Assembly: GCF_042738955.1 (NCBI RefSeq) | Contig: NZ_JBHYHC010000020.1 | Location: 1-64,000 of the forward strand | Reading direction: 5' to 3' | Source of the DNA: Umezawaea sp042738955 | GTDB lineage: Bacteria; Actinomycetota; Actinomycetes; Mycobacteriales; Pseudonocardiaceae | Length of the DNA: 64,000 nt | Shown here: one piece after another, positions 43,008-51,574 of the stretch | How positions within the stretch are numbered: the stretch's first letter is position 1 | Layout of the letters: every line of letters begins with the position of its first letter | The notes under the pieces: model-generated | Seen by the model: the letters and a program-made list of their open reading frames with translations, nothing else | Databases searched by the model: none | What the model was told of the DNA's origin: nothing | Position numbers and translations under genes: made by a program

Positions 43008-44255
43008 GTGGAAGGCACGACGCAGGACGACCGCCCGACCGGCGACCAGCGAGCCGGGGAGTCACCCGTCCAGCGCGCGTCGGTGATGAGGTTGATGCTG
43101 GCGTCCCCGCTGTACCGGGGTGCCGCGATCGCGCTCTTCCTGTCCGGGCTCGGGTTCTCGGCGGCCGCGCCGCAGATCGCGTCGTTCCTGGTCAACGACC
43201 TGGGCGGGTCGTTGACCGCGGCGGGCCTGTACTACCTGACCAACCTCACCGCGCCGGTAGCGGGCTACCTGGTCGGCGCGCGATCGGACCGGACCGGCCA
43301 CCGCCTGGGCCTGTTCCGGCTGTGCGCGCTCGCCGGGTTCGCGGGCTGGGCGGGCATCGCCTACTCGACGCACTTGTGGATGCCCTACGTCCTGAGCGCC
43401 GTCGTGCTCGGCTTCGCGGGCGCCGCCACCTCCCAGCTGTTCGCCGCCGTCCACGACGAGATGGCGGCCCACTCGAGTCCGGGTGACGACGGCGTCGTGG
43501 CCGCGGTGCGGATGGCCCTGACCGCGGGGTGGGTCATCGGCCCGGTCGCCGGGGCTTTCCTGGCCGCGCACACGTCATTGCGGACCATGCTCCTCGCGAC
43601 GGCGGTCTGCACCCTCGCCCAGATCGTCCCGGTCTGGACCCTGCGCACGCCGCCCGCGGTGTCCACCGCGCAGGATCCCGGACGGCTCCTGCGCGGTCCC
43701 GGCGTGCGGGCGATGCTGCCGCTGCTCACGTTCACCGGCCTGTACGTCCTCGTCTACGCCGGGGAGTCGATCAAGTACGCGTACCTGCCGATCTACATGA
43801 ACGACCGGCTCCACTTCCCCTCCGGGCTCAGCGGCGCGGTCATCGGCATCCAGCCGTTGGTCGAGATCGTCCTGATGCCGCTGGCCGTGCTCGTCGCCCG
43901 CCGGACCGGGATGGTGCCGCTGATGGTGCTCGGCGCCGGGTTCGGGGTCGCCGCGAACCTCTGCTTCGCGTTGACCGGCACCGCCGTGGGCCTGTTCGCC
44001 GGGCAGATCCTCATGGGCGGCGTGTGGGGTGTCTTCGCCGCGCTTGGGATCACCGTGGCCCAACAGTTGCTCCCGACGGCCGTGGCCACCGCGTCGGCGA
44101 TCTTCCTCAGCTCGACCGCGCTGAGCTCCGCCCTGGGCGGGGCACTCGGCGGCATCGGAGCGGCCGGGATCGGACTGCCGCTGGTCTTCCTCATCCCGGC
44201 CGCACTCGCCCTCGCCGCGGCCCTCGGCCTCGCACTCCTGGCGCGCTCAACGTGA
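43008..44255 (+). CDS. MFS transporter resembling SET-type sugar exporters
   Basis: The 415-residue protein has twelve helices. AAPQIASFLVNDLGGSLTAAGLYYLTNLTAPVAGYLVGARSDRTGHR resembles sugar efflux transporters (SetA type) more than drug pumps, and ESIKYAYLPIYM also fits that group. GTG 43008 follows AGGACAGGAG. It converges with and overlaps (9 bases) a LacI-type regulator, which supports a sugar-related role. Substrate not proven. Confidence 0.8.
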   Translation: MEGTTQDDRPTGDQRAGESPVQRASVMRLMLASPLYRGAAIALFLSGLGFSAAAPQIASFLVNDLGGSLTAAGLYYLTNLTAPVAGYLVGARSDRTGHRLGLFRLCALAGFAGWAGIAYSTHLWMPYVLSAVVLGFAGAATSQLFAAVHDEMAAHSSPGDDGVVAAVRMALTAGWVIGPVAGAFLAAHTSLRTMLLATAVCTLAQIVPVWTLRTPPAVSTAQDPGRLLRGPGVRAMLPLLTFTGLYVLVYAGESIKYAYLPIYMNDRLHFPSGLSGAVIGIQPLVEIVLMPLAVLVARRTGMVPLMVLGAGFGVAANLCFALTGTAVGLFAGQILMGGVWGVFAALGITVAQQLLPTAVATASAIFLSSTALSSALGGALGGIGAAGIGLPLVFLIPAALALAAALGLALLARST

Positions 44256-45245
44256 CGTCGTGCTGCCCCGCACCACCAGCTCCACCGGCAGGGTCTGCCG
44301 AACGCCGGAGCCGACATCACCGCCGAGCAGCAGGCGGGTCGCCGCGACCGCCATCTCCTCGACCGGCATCCGCATCGTGGTCAGCGGCGGATTGGCGCAC
44401 GCCGCGGCCACGCTGTCGTCGAACCCGACCAGGCTGACGTCATCGGGGATCGTGCGCCCGAGCGCGGTGATGGCCTGCGCCGCACCGGCCGCCACCAGGT
44501 CGCAGGCGACGAACACGGCGTCGATCTCCGGGTGCGCCGCCAGCAGTCGCCGCGCCGCGTCGTCACCGAACTCCCGGCGGAAGTCGCCGGTCTCGCCGAT
44601 CTCCGGCAGACCGAACTGCCTGATCGCCCGCAGGAAACCGTCCTTGCGCTCGCGGGCGTCCGCGCTGTGCTCGGGACCGTGGACGGCCGCGATACGACGC
44701 CTGCCCAACCGGTGCAGGTACTCGACAGCCGCGTACGCGCCACCGGCGTTGTCCGCCTCGACCGCGGGCATCGACGGCGACGTCGCCGCCAGCGACACCA
44801 CCCTGCGACACCGCTGTCGAAACCGCACGGCCGAGGCCACGGGGACATCGGCCAGCACGATGCCCACGGACGCCTGCGCCGCGATCGCGTCCACCACCTC
44901 GACACCAGCGGACCTCGGGAGGGCCTGCACGCGGACCTGCACGTCCGTGCCCTCCAACGCCGAGACGACACCGGCGAGCACCCGGCTGTAGTAGGGGTGC
45001 GAGCCGAGCCACCCGATGACCGGTCCGTCCGTGACAGCCACGACGTCGACCGCCCGCTGCCGCCCGGACGCCAGGGCCCGCGCGGTCTGATCAGGCTCGT
45101 AACCCAACTCGGACATGGCCCGACGTACTCGCTCCCGCACAGCAGGGGAGGCCCCCGGCGCGTTGTTCATGACCCGCGACACCGTCGCACGCGAGACGTC
45201 CGCCCGTGCCGCGACGTCGTTGATCGTCAGCTTCGACCTGCCCAC
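44247..45245 (-). CDS. LacI-family transcriptional regulator
   Basis: The 332-residue protein has an N-terminal LacI helix-turn-helix (TINDVAARADVSRATVSRVMNN) with the hinge YEPDQTARALASGR. A periplasmic-binding-like ligand domain follows (VGIVLADVPVA, IDAVFVACDLVAAGAAQAI, VSLVGFDDS, and the ending LTTMRMPVEEMAVAA). GTG 45245 was chosen. The ligand is probably a sugar. The likely target is the convergent exporter or its own promoter. Confidence 0.92.
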   Translation of the reverse strand: MGRSKLTINDVAARADVSRATVSRVMNNAPGASPAVRERVRRAMSELGYEPDQTARALASGRQRAVDVVAVTDGPVIGWLGSHPYYSRVLAGVVSALEGTDVQVRVQALPRSAGVEVVDAIAAQASVGIVLADVPVASAVRFRQRCRRVVSLAATSPSMPAVEADNAGGAYAAVEYLHRLGRRRIAAVHGPEHSADARERKDGFLRAIRQFGLPEIGETGDFRREFGDDAARRLLAAHPEIDAVFVACDLVAAGAAQAITALGRTIPDDVSLVGFDDSVAAACANPPLTTMRMPVEEMAVAATRLLLGGDVGSGVRQTLPVELVVRGSTTSR

Positions 45246-45358
45246 GAAGTGCCTCTTCCCGTAGCGCGCCCACCGCGATCCTGCCGGTTCCACGACCGAA
45301 AGCACCAGCGAGCCATCGACCTCCGCGCATCCGCCCGAACCAGAACGACACACGCCGC

Positions 45359-47008
45359 TCACGACCAGGGGTGGCCGCGGAGGGCGTTGAAGTCCACGTA
45401 GGACTCGGTGTGGATGATCTGGGTGGCGGCCAGCAGGATGAGCTGGTCGACCTCCCTCCAGTCGACCGTGTCGGGCGGGCGGAGGACCAGGCCCGGCAGG
45501 GCCGCCAGCAGGCCGGTGACCATGTCCGCGGTCACCCGGTCGCCCAGTGCCATCCACAGCGCCTTCCGGTCCGGCGGGGCGAACACCACGGCGGTGAGCG
45601 GTGTGCCCGCGAAGGACACGACCTTGTGGTCGATGGTGCCGCCCGTCTGGGACCACTTGCCCGACACCGCGTCGAGGCTGGTGTCGAGCAGCACCACCAC
45701 GTCGCCCACGGCGTCCAGGGCGGGCTTCCAGCGCGCGAGCCACTCCGTCGCCCACAGGCAGCTGCCCCCGAGGCACAGGTGCACGGGCCCGCGATCGCCC
45801 CACTCCTCGACGAGGCGGAGGAGGTGCTCGGGTTCGGCGAGTTCCACGTGCCAGAGCACGTCGCCGCCCTCGCCGTCGTCCGCGACGGCGCGCACGGCCA
45901 CCACCGGCTCGGCGGGCCGGGCGGCCAGCGTCGCGGCGGCGTCCTGGTCGAAGCGGTAGGTCTCGGTGAGCCGGTGGGCCAGGCGGACGTTGACGCTCAG
46001 CGTCGGCACGCCGCCCAAGCGCGAGGTCAGGTCCGCGACGCGCACGACCTCGTCGATGTCCACGTCGCGATCGGCGACGAGCAGCCTGCTGTCCAGCAGG
46101 TCGTCGGCGAGCCGGTGGACCACGTTCCGCAGCACGGTCTCGGAGATCACCTGGTCGTTCAGCGGGTCGGGGTCGGGGAGGAACTCCGGGCCGTCCCCGC
46201 CCAGCAGGCGCAGGGGCGCGACGGCGTGCTCCAGGTCGGCCCGGTGGTCGAGCAGCGTGGCTCCCCGCGAGGTCAGGTGCTCCCCGATGACCGCGTACAC
46301 CTGGCTCTCCCACAGCAGCCACGCCGGTTCGAACTCGTCGTCGATCGCTGCGCTGGGTGGCCGGTCGGGCTGGTCCGCCCGCAGCGCTTCCTCGCCGAAC
46401 GCGTCGCGCACGCGGGCGTCCGCGGCCGCGAACGCCGACGCCACCACGTCGGGGGCCGCGAGCAGCCTGCGCCACCGCTCGTCGGGGTGGTCGGCTTGCC
46501 GCAGGTCGGCGATGGTGAACGCCTCGGGCCCGACATCCGCCAACGTCGCCAGTACCGGCGACTGCATGCAGGACCAGGCCACCGCGCCCGCCGCCAGTGC
46601 CCGCCGATGAGGACCGCGGACGGGCCGGAGCAGCGTGTCGAACGCCCGGTTGAGCGGTTCGTAGTCCGGGTAGACGGCGAGCGCCTCGTCCAGCGCGCCG
46701 TGCCGGGAGACCACGACGTTCACGCTCATGAACGTGGCGTAGGCCTCCTGCACCGAGCGGCAGAGGTCGAGCAGCGGGACGAAGTGGTCGTCCCGCCACG
46801 CGGGCGTGCGGGCCACCAGGTGCAGGGCCGCGCCCCACGCGGTGTTGTCGGTGAGCGTCAGGTGGTGCGCCTCGTGCATGTGCACGATCTCCTGCCGCAC
46901 CCGGTCCGACCCCGACAGTCGCAACTCGAACCGCCCTGGGTGGTAGAGCCCGGAATCGACGCCGCGGTCGCCCGACAGCAGCAGCGCGTCGAGGTGGTCG
47001 GCGCTCAC
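45359..47008 (-). CDS. HExxH-motif protein C of the TIR operon
   Basis: The 549-residue protein is a full-length paralogue of the genes at 47538 and 51575. Near the N-terminus it has HEAHH (45-49) inside VHMHEAHHLTLTDNTAWG, followed 39 residues later by a conserved Glu (E88, in SVQEAYATF): HExxH...E, a gluzincin-like zinc pattern. Shared later motifs are WSCMQSPVL (~160), IADLRQADHPDERW, PTLSVNVR and HTESYVDFNALR. It overlaps the 178-residue gene by 4 bases (GTGA). I recognise no named family. Metallopeptidase activity is inferred. Confidence 0.85.
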   Translation of the reverse strand: MSADHLDALLLSGDRGVDSGLYHPGRFELRLSGSDRVRQEIVHMHEAHHLTLTDNTAWGAALHLVARTPAWRDDHFVPLLDLCRSVQEAYATFMSVNVVVSRHGALDEALAVYPDYEPLNRAFDTLLRPVRGPHRRALAAGAVAWSCMQSPVLATLADVGPEAFTIADLRQADHPDERWRRLLAAPDVVASAFAAADARVRDAFGEEALRADQPDRPPSAAIDDEFEPAWLLWESQVYAVIGEHLTSRGATLLDHRADLEHAVAPLRLLGGDGPEFLPDPDPLNDQVISETVLRNVVHRLADDLLDSRLLVADRDVDIDEVVRVADLTSRLGGVPTLSVNVRLAHRLTETYRFDQDAAATLAARPAEPVVAVRAVADDGEGGDVLWHVELAEPEHLLRLVEEWGDRGPVHLCLGGSCLWATEWLARWKPALDAVGDVVVLLDTSLDAVSGKWSQTGGTIDHKVVSFAGTPLTAVVFAPPDRKALWMALGDRVTADMVTGLLAALPGLVLRPPDTVDWREVDQLILLAATQIIHTESYVDFNALRGHPWS

Positions 47009-47541
47009 GAGGCCATCTCCACCCGCAGCCGCACGCCGCCCACGACCGTGATCTCCGCGGCGTCGCGCGCCGCGTCGAGGAAGTCGGCGAAGTCGAGCGC
47101 GTTGACCTGCTTCGCCAAGCGGTCGGGCACCCTGGTGGAGGTGATCCTCAGTACCACCTCGGTGGTGCCCGCCACCTCGGTGACCACCAGATCGCCGATG
47201 GCGGGCAGCAGCCGCGCCACCCAGACGACGGAGTTGTCGGCCACGTTCTCCCGCACGAGGGCGGCGGCCGTCAAGGCCCAGGTGATCGCCTCGCGGTTGG
47301 CCGCCGTTCCCAGGTCGATGCTCCACTCGTCGGCGTGCAGTTCGAGGTAGCCCTCCGGTCGGCGCGCTCCGCTGTCCCACTCCAGGCTCGACAGCTTCGC
47401 GGTCGCCTCGATGAAGTCGTCCTCGCCGGTACCGCCGACGGCGTTCGCGACCTGTTCCAGGTCCGGACGGCGGATCTTCCCGCCCGGCACCTTCGCCTTG
47501 GCGAGCAACGCGTCGAACCTGTCGTCGTTCTGCTTGGTCAC
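47005..47541 (-). CDS. 178-residue unknown protein of the TIR operon
   Basis: The protein starts with a charged segment (VTKQNDDRFDALLAKAKVPGGKIRRPDLEQVANAVGG). A core follows, with GYLELHADEWSIDLGTAANREAITWALTAAALVRENV, VVWVARLLPAIGDLVVTEVAG and a final EITVVGGVRLRVEMAS. No signal peptide or membrane helix. It overlaps both neighbours by 4 bases (GTGA on each side), so it is tightly coupled to two HExxH genes. Possible chaperone, inhibitor or effector partner; the family is not recognised. Confidence 0.8.
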   Translation of the reverse strand: MTKQNDDRFDALLAKAKVPGGKIRRPDLEQVANAVGGTGEDDFIEATAKLSSLEWDSGARRPEGYLELHADEWSIDLGTAANREAITWALTAAALVRENVADNSVVWVARLLPAIGDLVVTEVAGTTEVVLRITSTRVPDRLAKQVNALDFADFLDAARDAAEITVVGGVRLRVEMAS

Positions 47542-49124
47542 CTTCGCTCCTCCAACCCCGTGAACCCCACGGAGGACTCCGTGCGCACCAGGTGCAGGGC
47601 GGCGGCGCGGGCCTCCTCCACCTCGGCGTCCGGCAGGGCGGACTCCGTGAACGCCGCGCCGAGGGCGGCGCGGATCTGGTCGAGCAGCAGGGTCGTGGTG
47701 ATGCGGTCGCCCACCGCGAACCACGGGTGCCGGTTCCCGTTCAGCCGCAACACCAGCACCACCGCCGCCGCGTGCGCGGGATCGTCGAGCAGCAGCCTGG
47801 TCGCCCGGACCACCGTGCCGCCCGCGCGCCATCCGGGCAGGAAGCGCTCCGCCTCCACATCCACCAGCACGGCGTTGACGCCCGGCAGTTCCGGCAGCCA
47901 CGCGTCCCGCCACCTCGCGTCCGCCAGGCAGGAGGTCGGCACGCAGCACACGATCGGTCCGCGGAAGCCCCACTCGTCGGCCACCTCGTGGAGTTCCTCG
48001 ACGCTGTCGACGACCCGGTGCAGGACGGTGCCCTCGGTGTCGATCAAGCGCACCGCGACGACCGGCCCGCCGCCACCCGGCGGCGGGCCGGCCCAGTCGT
48101 ACTGGTCGGCGAGCGCCGCGGACTGCCGCACGTCGACGAACAGGTGGGGCACCTCGTCGATGACCGTGGTGGCGGCCGCCGCGGCGACCAGGCGGTCGAC
48201 GGGCAGCGACACCACCCGTGCGGGGAAGCGCTCCCGCAGGTCGTGCGTCATCTGCTGGATGATGGCGGCCCTGAGCTCGTGGTCGTCGAGCACCGGCTCG
48301 TCGGGCGCGACCCCGCGCAAGCGCAGGCCGGGCACGAGCGCCGTGACCGCGGCGGCGGCCTCCCGGTGGCCTTCGTAGTCGAGCACTGCGACGCCGGGGA
48401 GTTCTCGCCGCACCGCGTCGTACACCGCGATCTCCCACACGCGCCAGTGGTCGTCGTGCTCGGCGGCGGAGGTGACGCCCAGCCGTTCACCCCCGGTGTC
48501 CGCGTCGAGGAGTGCGCGGCCGAACATGGCGGCGGTCGCGTCGTCGGCGGCTTCGGCGACGCGGCGGGCCAGCTCGGGACCACCGGCGAACAACCGGGCC
48601 CAGCGGCGGTCGGGCAGGTCCGCCGCGCGCACGTCGGCGAGGCTGATCGCGTCGACGCCGCGGTCGACCACGGTGTCGAGCACGGGGGATTGCATGCACG
48701 CCCTGGCGAGCGCGGTCACGACGGTCAGCTTGCGGTTCGCGCCCTCGACCCCGGCGAGCAGCGCGGTCATCCCGTCGTGCAGCGGCACGTAGGCCGGGTA
48801 GGCGTCGAGCACGCCGGGCGACGGCCCGAAGTGGGCCTCGACCGTCTTCGTGCTGGAGTAGGTCGCGAACGTCTCGTGCGTCCTGCGCGCCACGTCGAGG
48901 AAGTCGCCCAGCGGTTGGCCGGGGACGCGGGCCAGCGCGTGCAGCAGGACGCCCCACGCGGTGCCGTCGTTCAACGCGCAGTGGTGGACCTCGTGCGAGT
49001 AGACGATGGCGTCGAGCACCTCGTCCCGCCCGGTCAGGCGGACTCGCGCGCCTCCGGTCGGGGTGTACCGCCCGGAGCCGACCGGGCCGTCGAACAGCAG
49101 GCGCGCGAGGTGGTCCTCAGCCAT
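47538..49124 (-). CDS. HExxH-motif protein B of the TIR operon
   Basis: The 528-residue paralogue has HEVHH at 44-48 (YSHEVHHCALNDGTAWG) and the downstream Glu in RRTHETFATY. ARACMQSPVLDTVVD, LADVRAADLPDRRW, PHLFVDVRQSAALADQYDW and the C-terminal VRTESSVGFTGLEE match proteins A and C along their whole length. ATG 49124 follows GAGAGGAG and overlaps the end of the TIR gene by 8 bases. Soluble, cytoplasmic by sequence. A putative metallopeptidase effector (inference). Confidence 0.85.
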   Translation of the reverse strand: MAEDHLARLLFDGPVGSGRYTPTGGARVRLTGRDEVLDAIVYSHEVHHCALNDGTAWGVLLHALARVPGQPLGDFLDVARRTHETFATYSSTKTVEAHFGPSPGVLDAYPAYVPLHDGMTALLAGVEGANRKLTVVTALARACMQSPVLDTVVDRGVDAISLADVRAADLPDRRWARLFAGGPELARRVAEAADDATAAMFGRALLDADTGGERLGVTSAAEHDDHWRVWEIAVYDAVRRELPGVAVLDYEGHREAAAAVTALVPGLRLRGVAPDEPVLDDHELRAAIIQQMTHDLRERFPARVVSLPVDRLVAAAAATTVIDEVPHLFVDVRQSAALADQYDWAGPPPGGGGPVVAVRLIDTEGTVLHRVVDSVEELHEVADEWGFRGPIVCCVPTSCLADARWRDAWLPELPGVNAVLVDVEAERFLPGWRAGGTVVRATRLLLDDPAHAAAVVLVLRLNGNRHPWFAVGDRITTTLLLDQIRAALGAAFTESALPDAEVEEARAAALHLVRTESSVGFTGLEERR

Positions 49125-51546
49125 CGGCACTCCTCTCCAGCGCGGCCAGGTTGGCGGTCACCACGGTCAGCTCGCGGTCGAACCGCCCGTGGTGCCGGTG
49201 GTTCAGCTCCTCGTACCGCGACCGCGCCTCCAGCAGGCACTCGCGGGCCGCCTCGGGGTCGTCGTCGCGCAGCAGCCTGCCCAGGGTGTTCAGGGAGCCC
49301 GCGTACGGGCCGAGGTACGCGTCGTTGCGCACGCGCGCCAGGTCTCGGCGGTGCTCCAGCGCCTCCCGAGCCGCGGCTACGTCGCCGGTGGCCGTCGCCA
49401 GGTTGTCGAGGACGTCCGCCAGCAGGGACAGGTAGGTCGGCCGGTCGCGCGCGACGAGGTCCCGTGCGATCACCGCGGCCGCGCGGGCGAGTTCTCCGGC
49501 CTCGGCCGTGTGACCACCGGAGCGCAGCCGCACCGACTGGTTGTGCAGCGCTGTGGCGTGCTGACCGCGGTAGTTCGGGCCGAGGTCTCGGAATCCCGCC
49601 ACAGCGAGCGCACCGGCGTCGACGGCGCGCTCGCCGGTGTCGAGTAGCGCCAGCACCGCCCACGCCTCGGCCTTCACCGCGGGCGAGGGCGACTCGACCT
49701 GGTCCAGCGCCGCCGTCACCGCGTCGTCCCGCCGAACGCCCAGGTAGGCGGCCCGCGCGGCGAACCGGAGCGCCAGGCGGGACACCAGGTCTCCGTTCGG
49801 ATCGTCCCGGTGCGCCTGCCAGGCGCGTTCCTCCAACCGGAGCGCCAGGGGACCGAGGACCAGGCTGCGCCGGGGCAGCGCTCCGACGACCACGTCCAGG
49901 TCCTCGGTGCTCAGCTCCGCCGTGTGGTCGGCCATGGCGGCCACGAGCGCGTCGGGTTCGGTCGTGGCCGCCACGGCGACGACCACCGCCGGGATGAGCC
50001 GGGCGGGGGCCTTCGCGATCGCGGCACCCAGCCGCGCCGCCAGGTCGGGGTGCCGGGCGGCAGGCGCGGCGAGCCCGGTGAAGGCCCGCACCGCCTGGTC
50101 GAGGGTCACCGCGGGCAGCAGGTCGAGCAGGTCGGGGTGCCGGGCCACCGTCCTCGTCACGTGTTCCTCGGTCAGGCGCCTGGACGCCATCGCGTTCAGC
50201 GCGCCGATGCCGGGGTACAGCTCGCGGGCCCAATCCCCGTACCGCCCCACGACGTCGGGTCCGTTGACGGCGAAGGTCGGCAGCAGGCGCAACGTGGCGA
50301 GCGCCTCGGCGTCGTCGGACGCGCCGAACAGGCACGCCGCGGCCACCACCTGGGCGAACCGCGCGGGGTGCGGGTCGGGGAGCCGGTGCGCCGGCGCGGT
50401 CGCCACCCAGTACTGGCGTTCGAGTTTCAGCAGGTCGTCGACCGCGGTGCCGAGCACGTCGGCCAGAGCCGCCTCGTGCGCGTCCAACGCGGTCGGGAAC
50501 GCGGGTGGATCGGCCGCGGTCGCGGACACCGCGGCCTCCGCGGCGAACGCGCGGTGGGCGGCGAGGAACTCGGCCCGGTCCCCGGTCGGGGTCGGCAGGA
50601 CCCGCACCGACACGGGCGGCACCGGTGTTCCGTCCTCGTCGGCCAAGTCCTCGAACCAGTCGCCCGTCGAACGCGCCAACGCGAGCACCGCGACCCGTCG
50701 TCCGCCCTCGGGCCGGTAGGCCGCGGCGGACAACGCGGCCGCGAGCTGGGCGCCGCGGGTCTCCGCGCGGTCGAACACCAGCAGCGCCGGGCCGAGCGCC
50801 GTGTCCAGCCGTCGCAGGACGTCCGGCCGCGTCGTCGGGGAGACGAAGCCCGCGAGCCACCCCCTCGCGGCCATCCGTTCGCACAGCTCCACCGCCGTGC
50901 GGGTCTTGCCCGCCCCGCCCGCTCCCGTCAGCACCACCGGTGGGCCGGACGGGGTGAGGCACCAGCTCTCCAGGTCCGCGACCACGCCGTCCCGCTCCTG
51001 GAAGTCCACCAGCGCGCGGTGCGGATCCAGCAGCGCGCTGGGAGGTCCCGCGCGCGACGGCCGGGGACGCCGGTCGACGACGTCGAAGAACGCCAGTTCC
51101 GGCGCGACCTGCTCGACCATGCGCGCCAGGCGGGCGAGGTCGTCGTCGACGGTGCGGCGGCGCAACCTGGTGTAGTTGCGGACCACCAGCGGACGCAGGG
51201 ACTCGGGGAGCACGTCGGGGTTCGGCATCTCGGTGTCGACGAGGACGGGGATGACCTCCACCCCGGCCTCGAAGGCGAACTCGATCTCGCGGCGCACCCA
51301 GTCGGCGGGATCCCGCAGGCGCCCGCCACCGGAGGCCGGGTCCGCCCACTCGCGGTCGATCACGGCCAGCAGCACCGAGGCGTCCCGGACGCGGTGCTCC
51401 AGCTGCGGCTGGAAGTCACCGGGCCCGACGGAGCGGCTGGCGCGGAAGACCTGCCTGGACCCGAACCTGCGCGAGAGGTCCAGGTCGAGCAGGGCCGCCA
51501 CCCACGCCCCGTCCTCGTTCCGGTAGTTGATGAACACACCGCCCAC
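49117..51546 (-). CDS. TIR-NTPase-TPR protein (STAND/NLR-like)
   Basis: The 809-residue protein has an N-terminal TIR domain (~1-125: GGVFINYRNEDGAWVAALL, VFRASRSVGPGDF, LLAVIDREWAD, WVRREIEFAF, VEVIPVLVD). An NTPase with Walker A GAGGAGKT (208-215) follows, with a hydrophobic Walker-B-like strand ALLVFDRAE. A long helical C-terminus has TPR-type units (~600-809: NQSVRLRSGGHTAEAGELAR, LLADVLDNLATATGD, EALEHRRDLARV). TIR domains degrade NAD+ or signal with cyclic ADP-ribose; STAND NTPases sense invaders. GTG 51546 was chosen (GGAGGG upstream); GTG 51561 is possible. Confidence 0.88.
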   Translation of the reverse strand: MGGVFINYRNEDGAWVAALLDLDLSRRFGSRQVFRASRSVGPGDFQPQLEHRVRDASVLLAVIDREWADPASGGGRLRDPADWVRREIEFAFEAGVEVIPVLVDTEMPNPDVLPESLRPLVVRNYTRLRRRTVDDDLARLARMVEQVAPELAFFDVVDRRPRPSRAGPPSALLDPHRALVDFQERDGVVADLESWCLTPSGPPVVLTGAGGAGKTRTAVELCERMAARGWLAGFVSPTTRPDVLRRLDTALGPALLVFDRAETRGAQLAAALSAAAYRPEGGRRVAVLALARSTGDWFEDLADEDGTPVPPVSVRVLPTPTGDRAEFLAAHRAFAAEAAVSATAADPPAFPTALDAHEAALADVLGTAVDDLLKLERQYWVATAPAHRLPDPHPARFAQVVAAACLFGASDDAEALATLRLLPTFAVNGPDVVGRYGDWARELYPGIGALNAMASRRLTEEHVTRTVARHPDLLDLLPAVTLDQAVRAFTGLAAPAARHPDLAARLGAAIAKAPARLIPAVVVAVAATTEPDALVAAMADHTAELSTEDLDVVVGALPRRSLVLGPLALRLEERAWQAHRDDPNGDLVSRLALRFAARAAYLGVRRDDAVTAALDQVESPSPAVKAEAWAVLALLDTGERAVDAGALAVAGFRDLGPNYRGQHATALHNQSVRLRSGGHTAEAGELARAAAVIARDLVARDRPTYLSLLADVLDNLATATGDVAAAREALEHRRDLARVRNDAYLGPYAGSLNTLGRLLRDDDPEAARECLLEARSRYEELNHRHHGRFDRELTVVTANLAALERSADG

Positions 51547-51574
51547 GCCTCGACCCTCCACTCCGCGTGCTTCG

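Noticed and set aside
45371..47350. 659-codon plus-strand frame opposite HExxH protein C
   Set aside because: Shadow frame; the minus-strand gene is supported by two paralogues with the same motifs.
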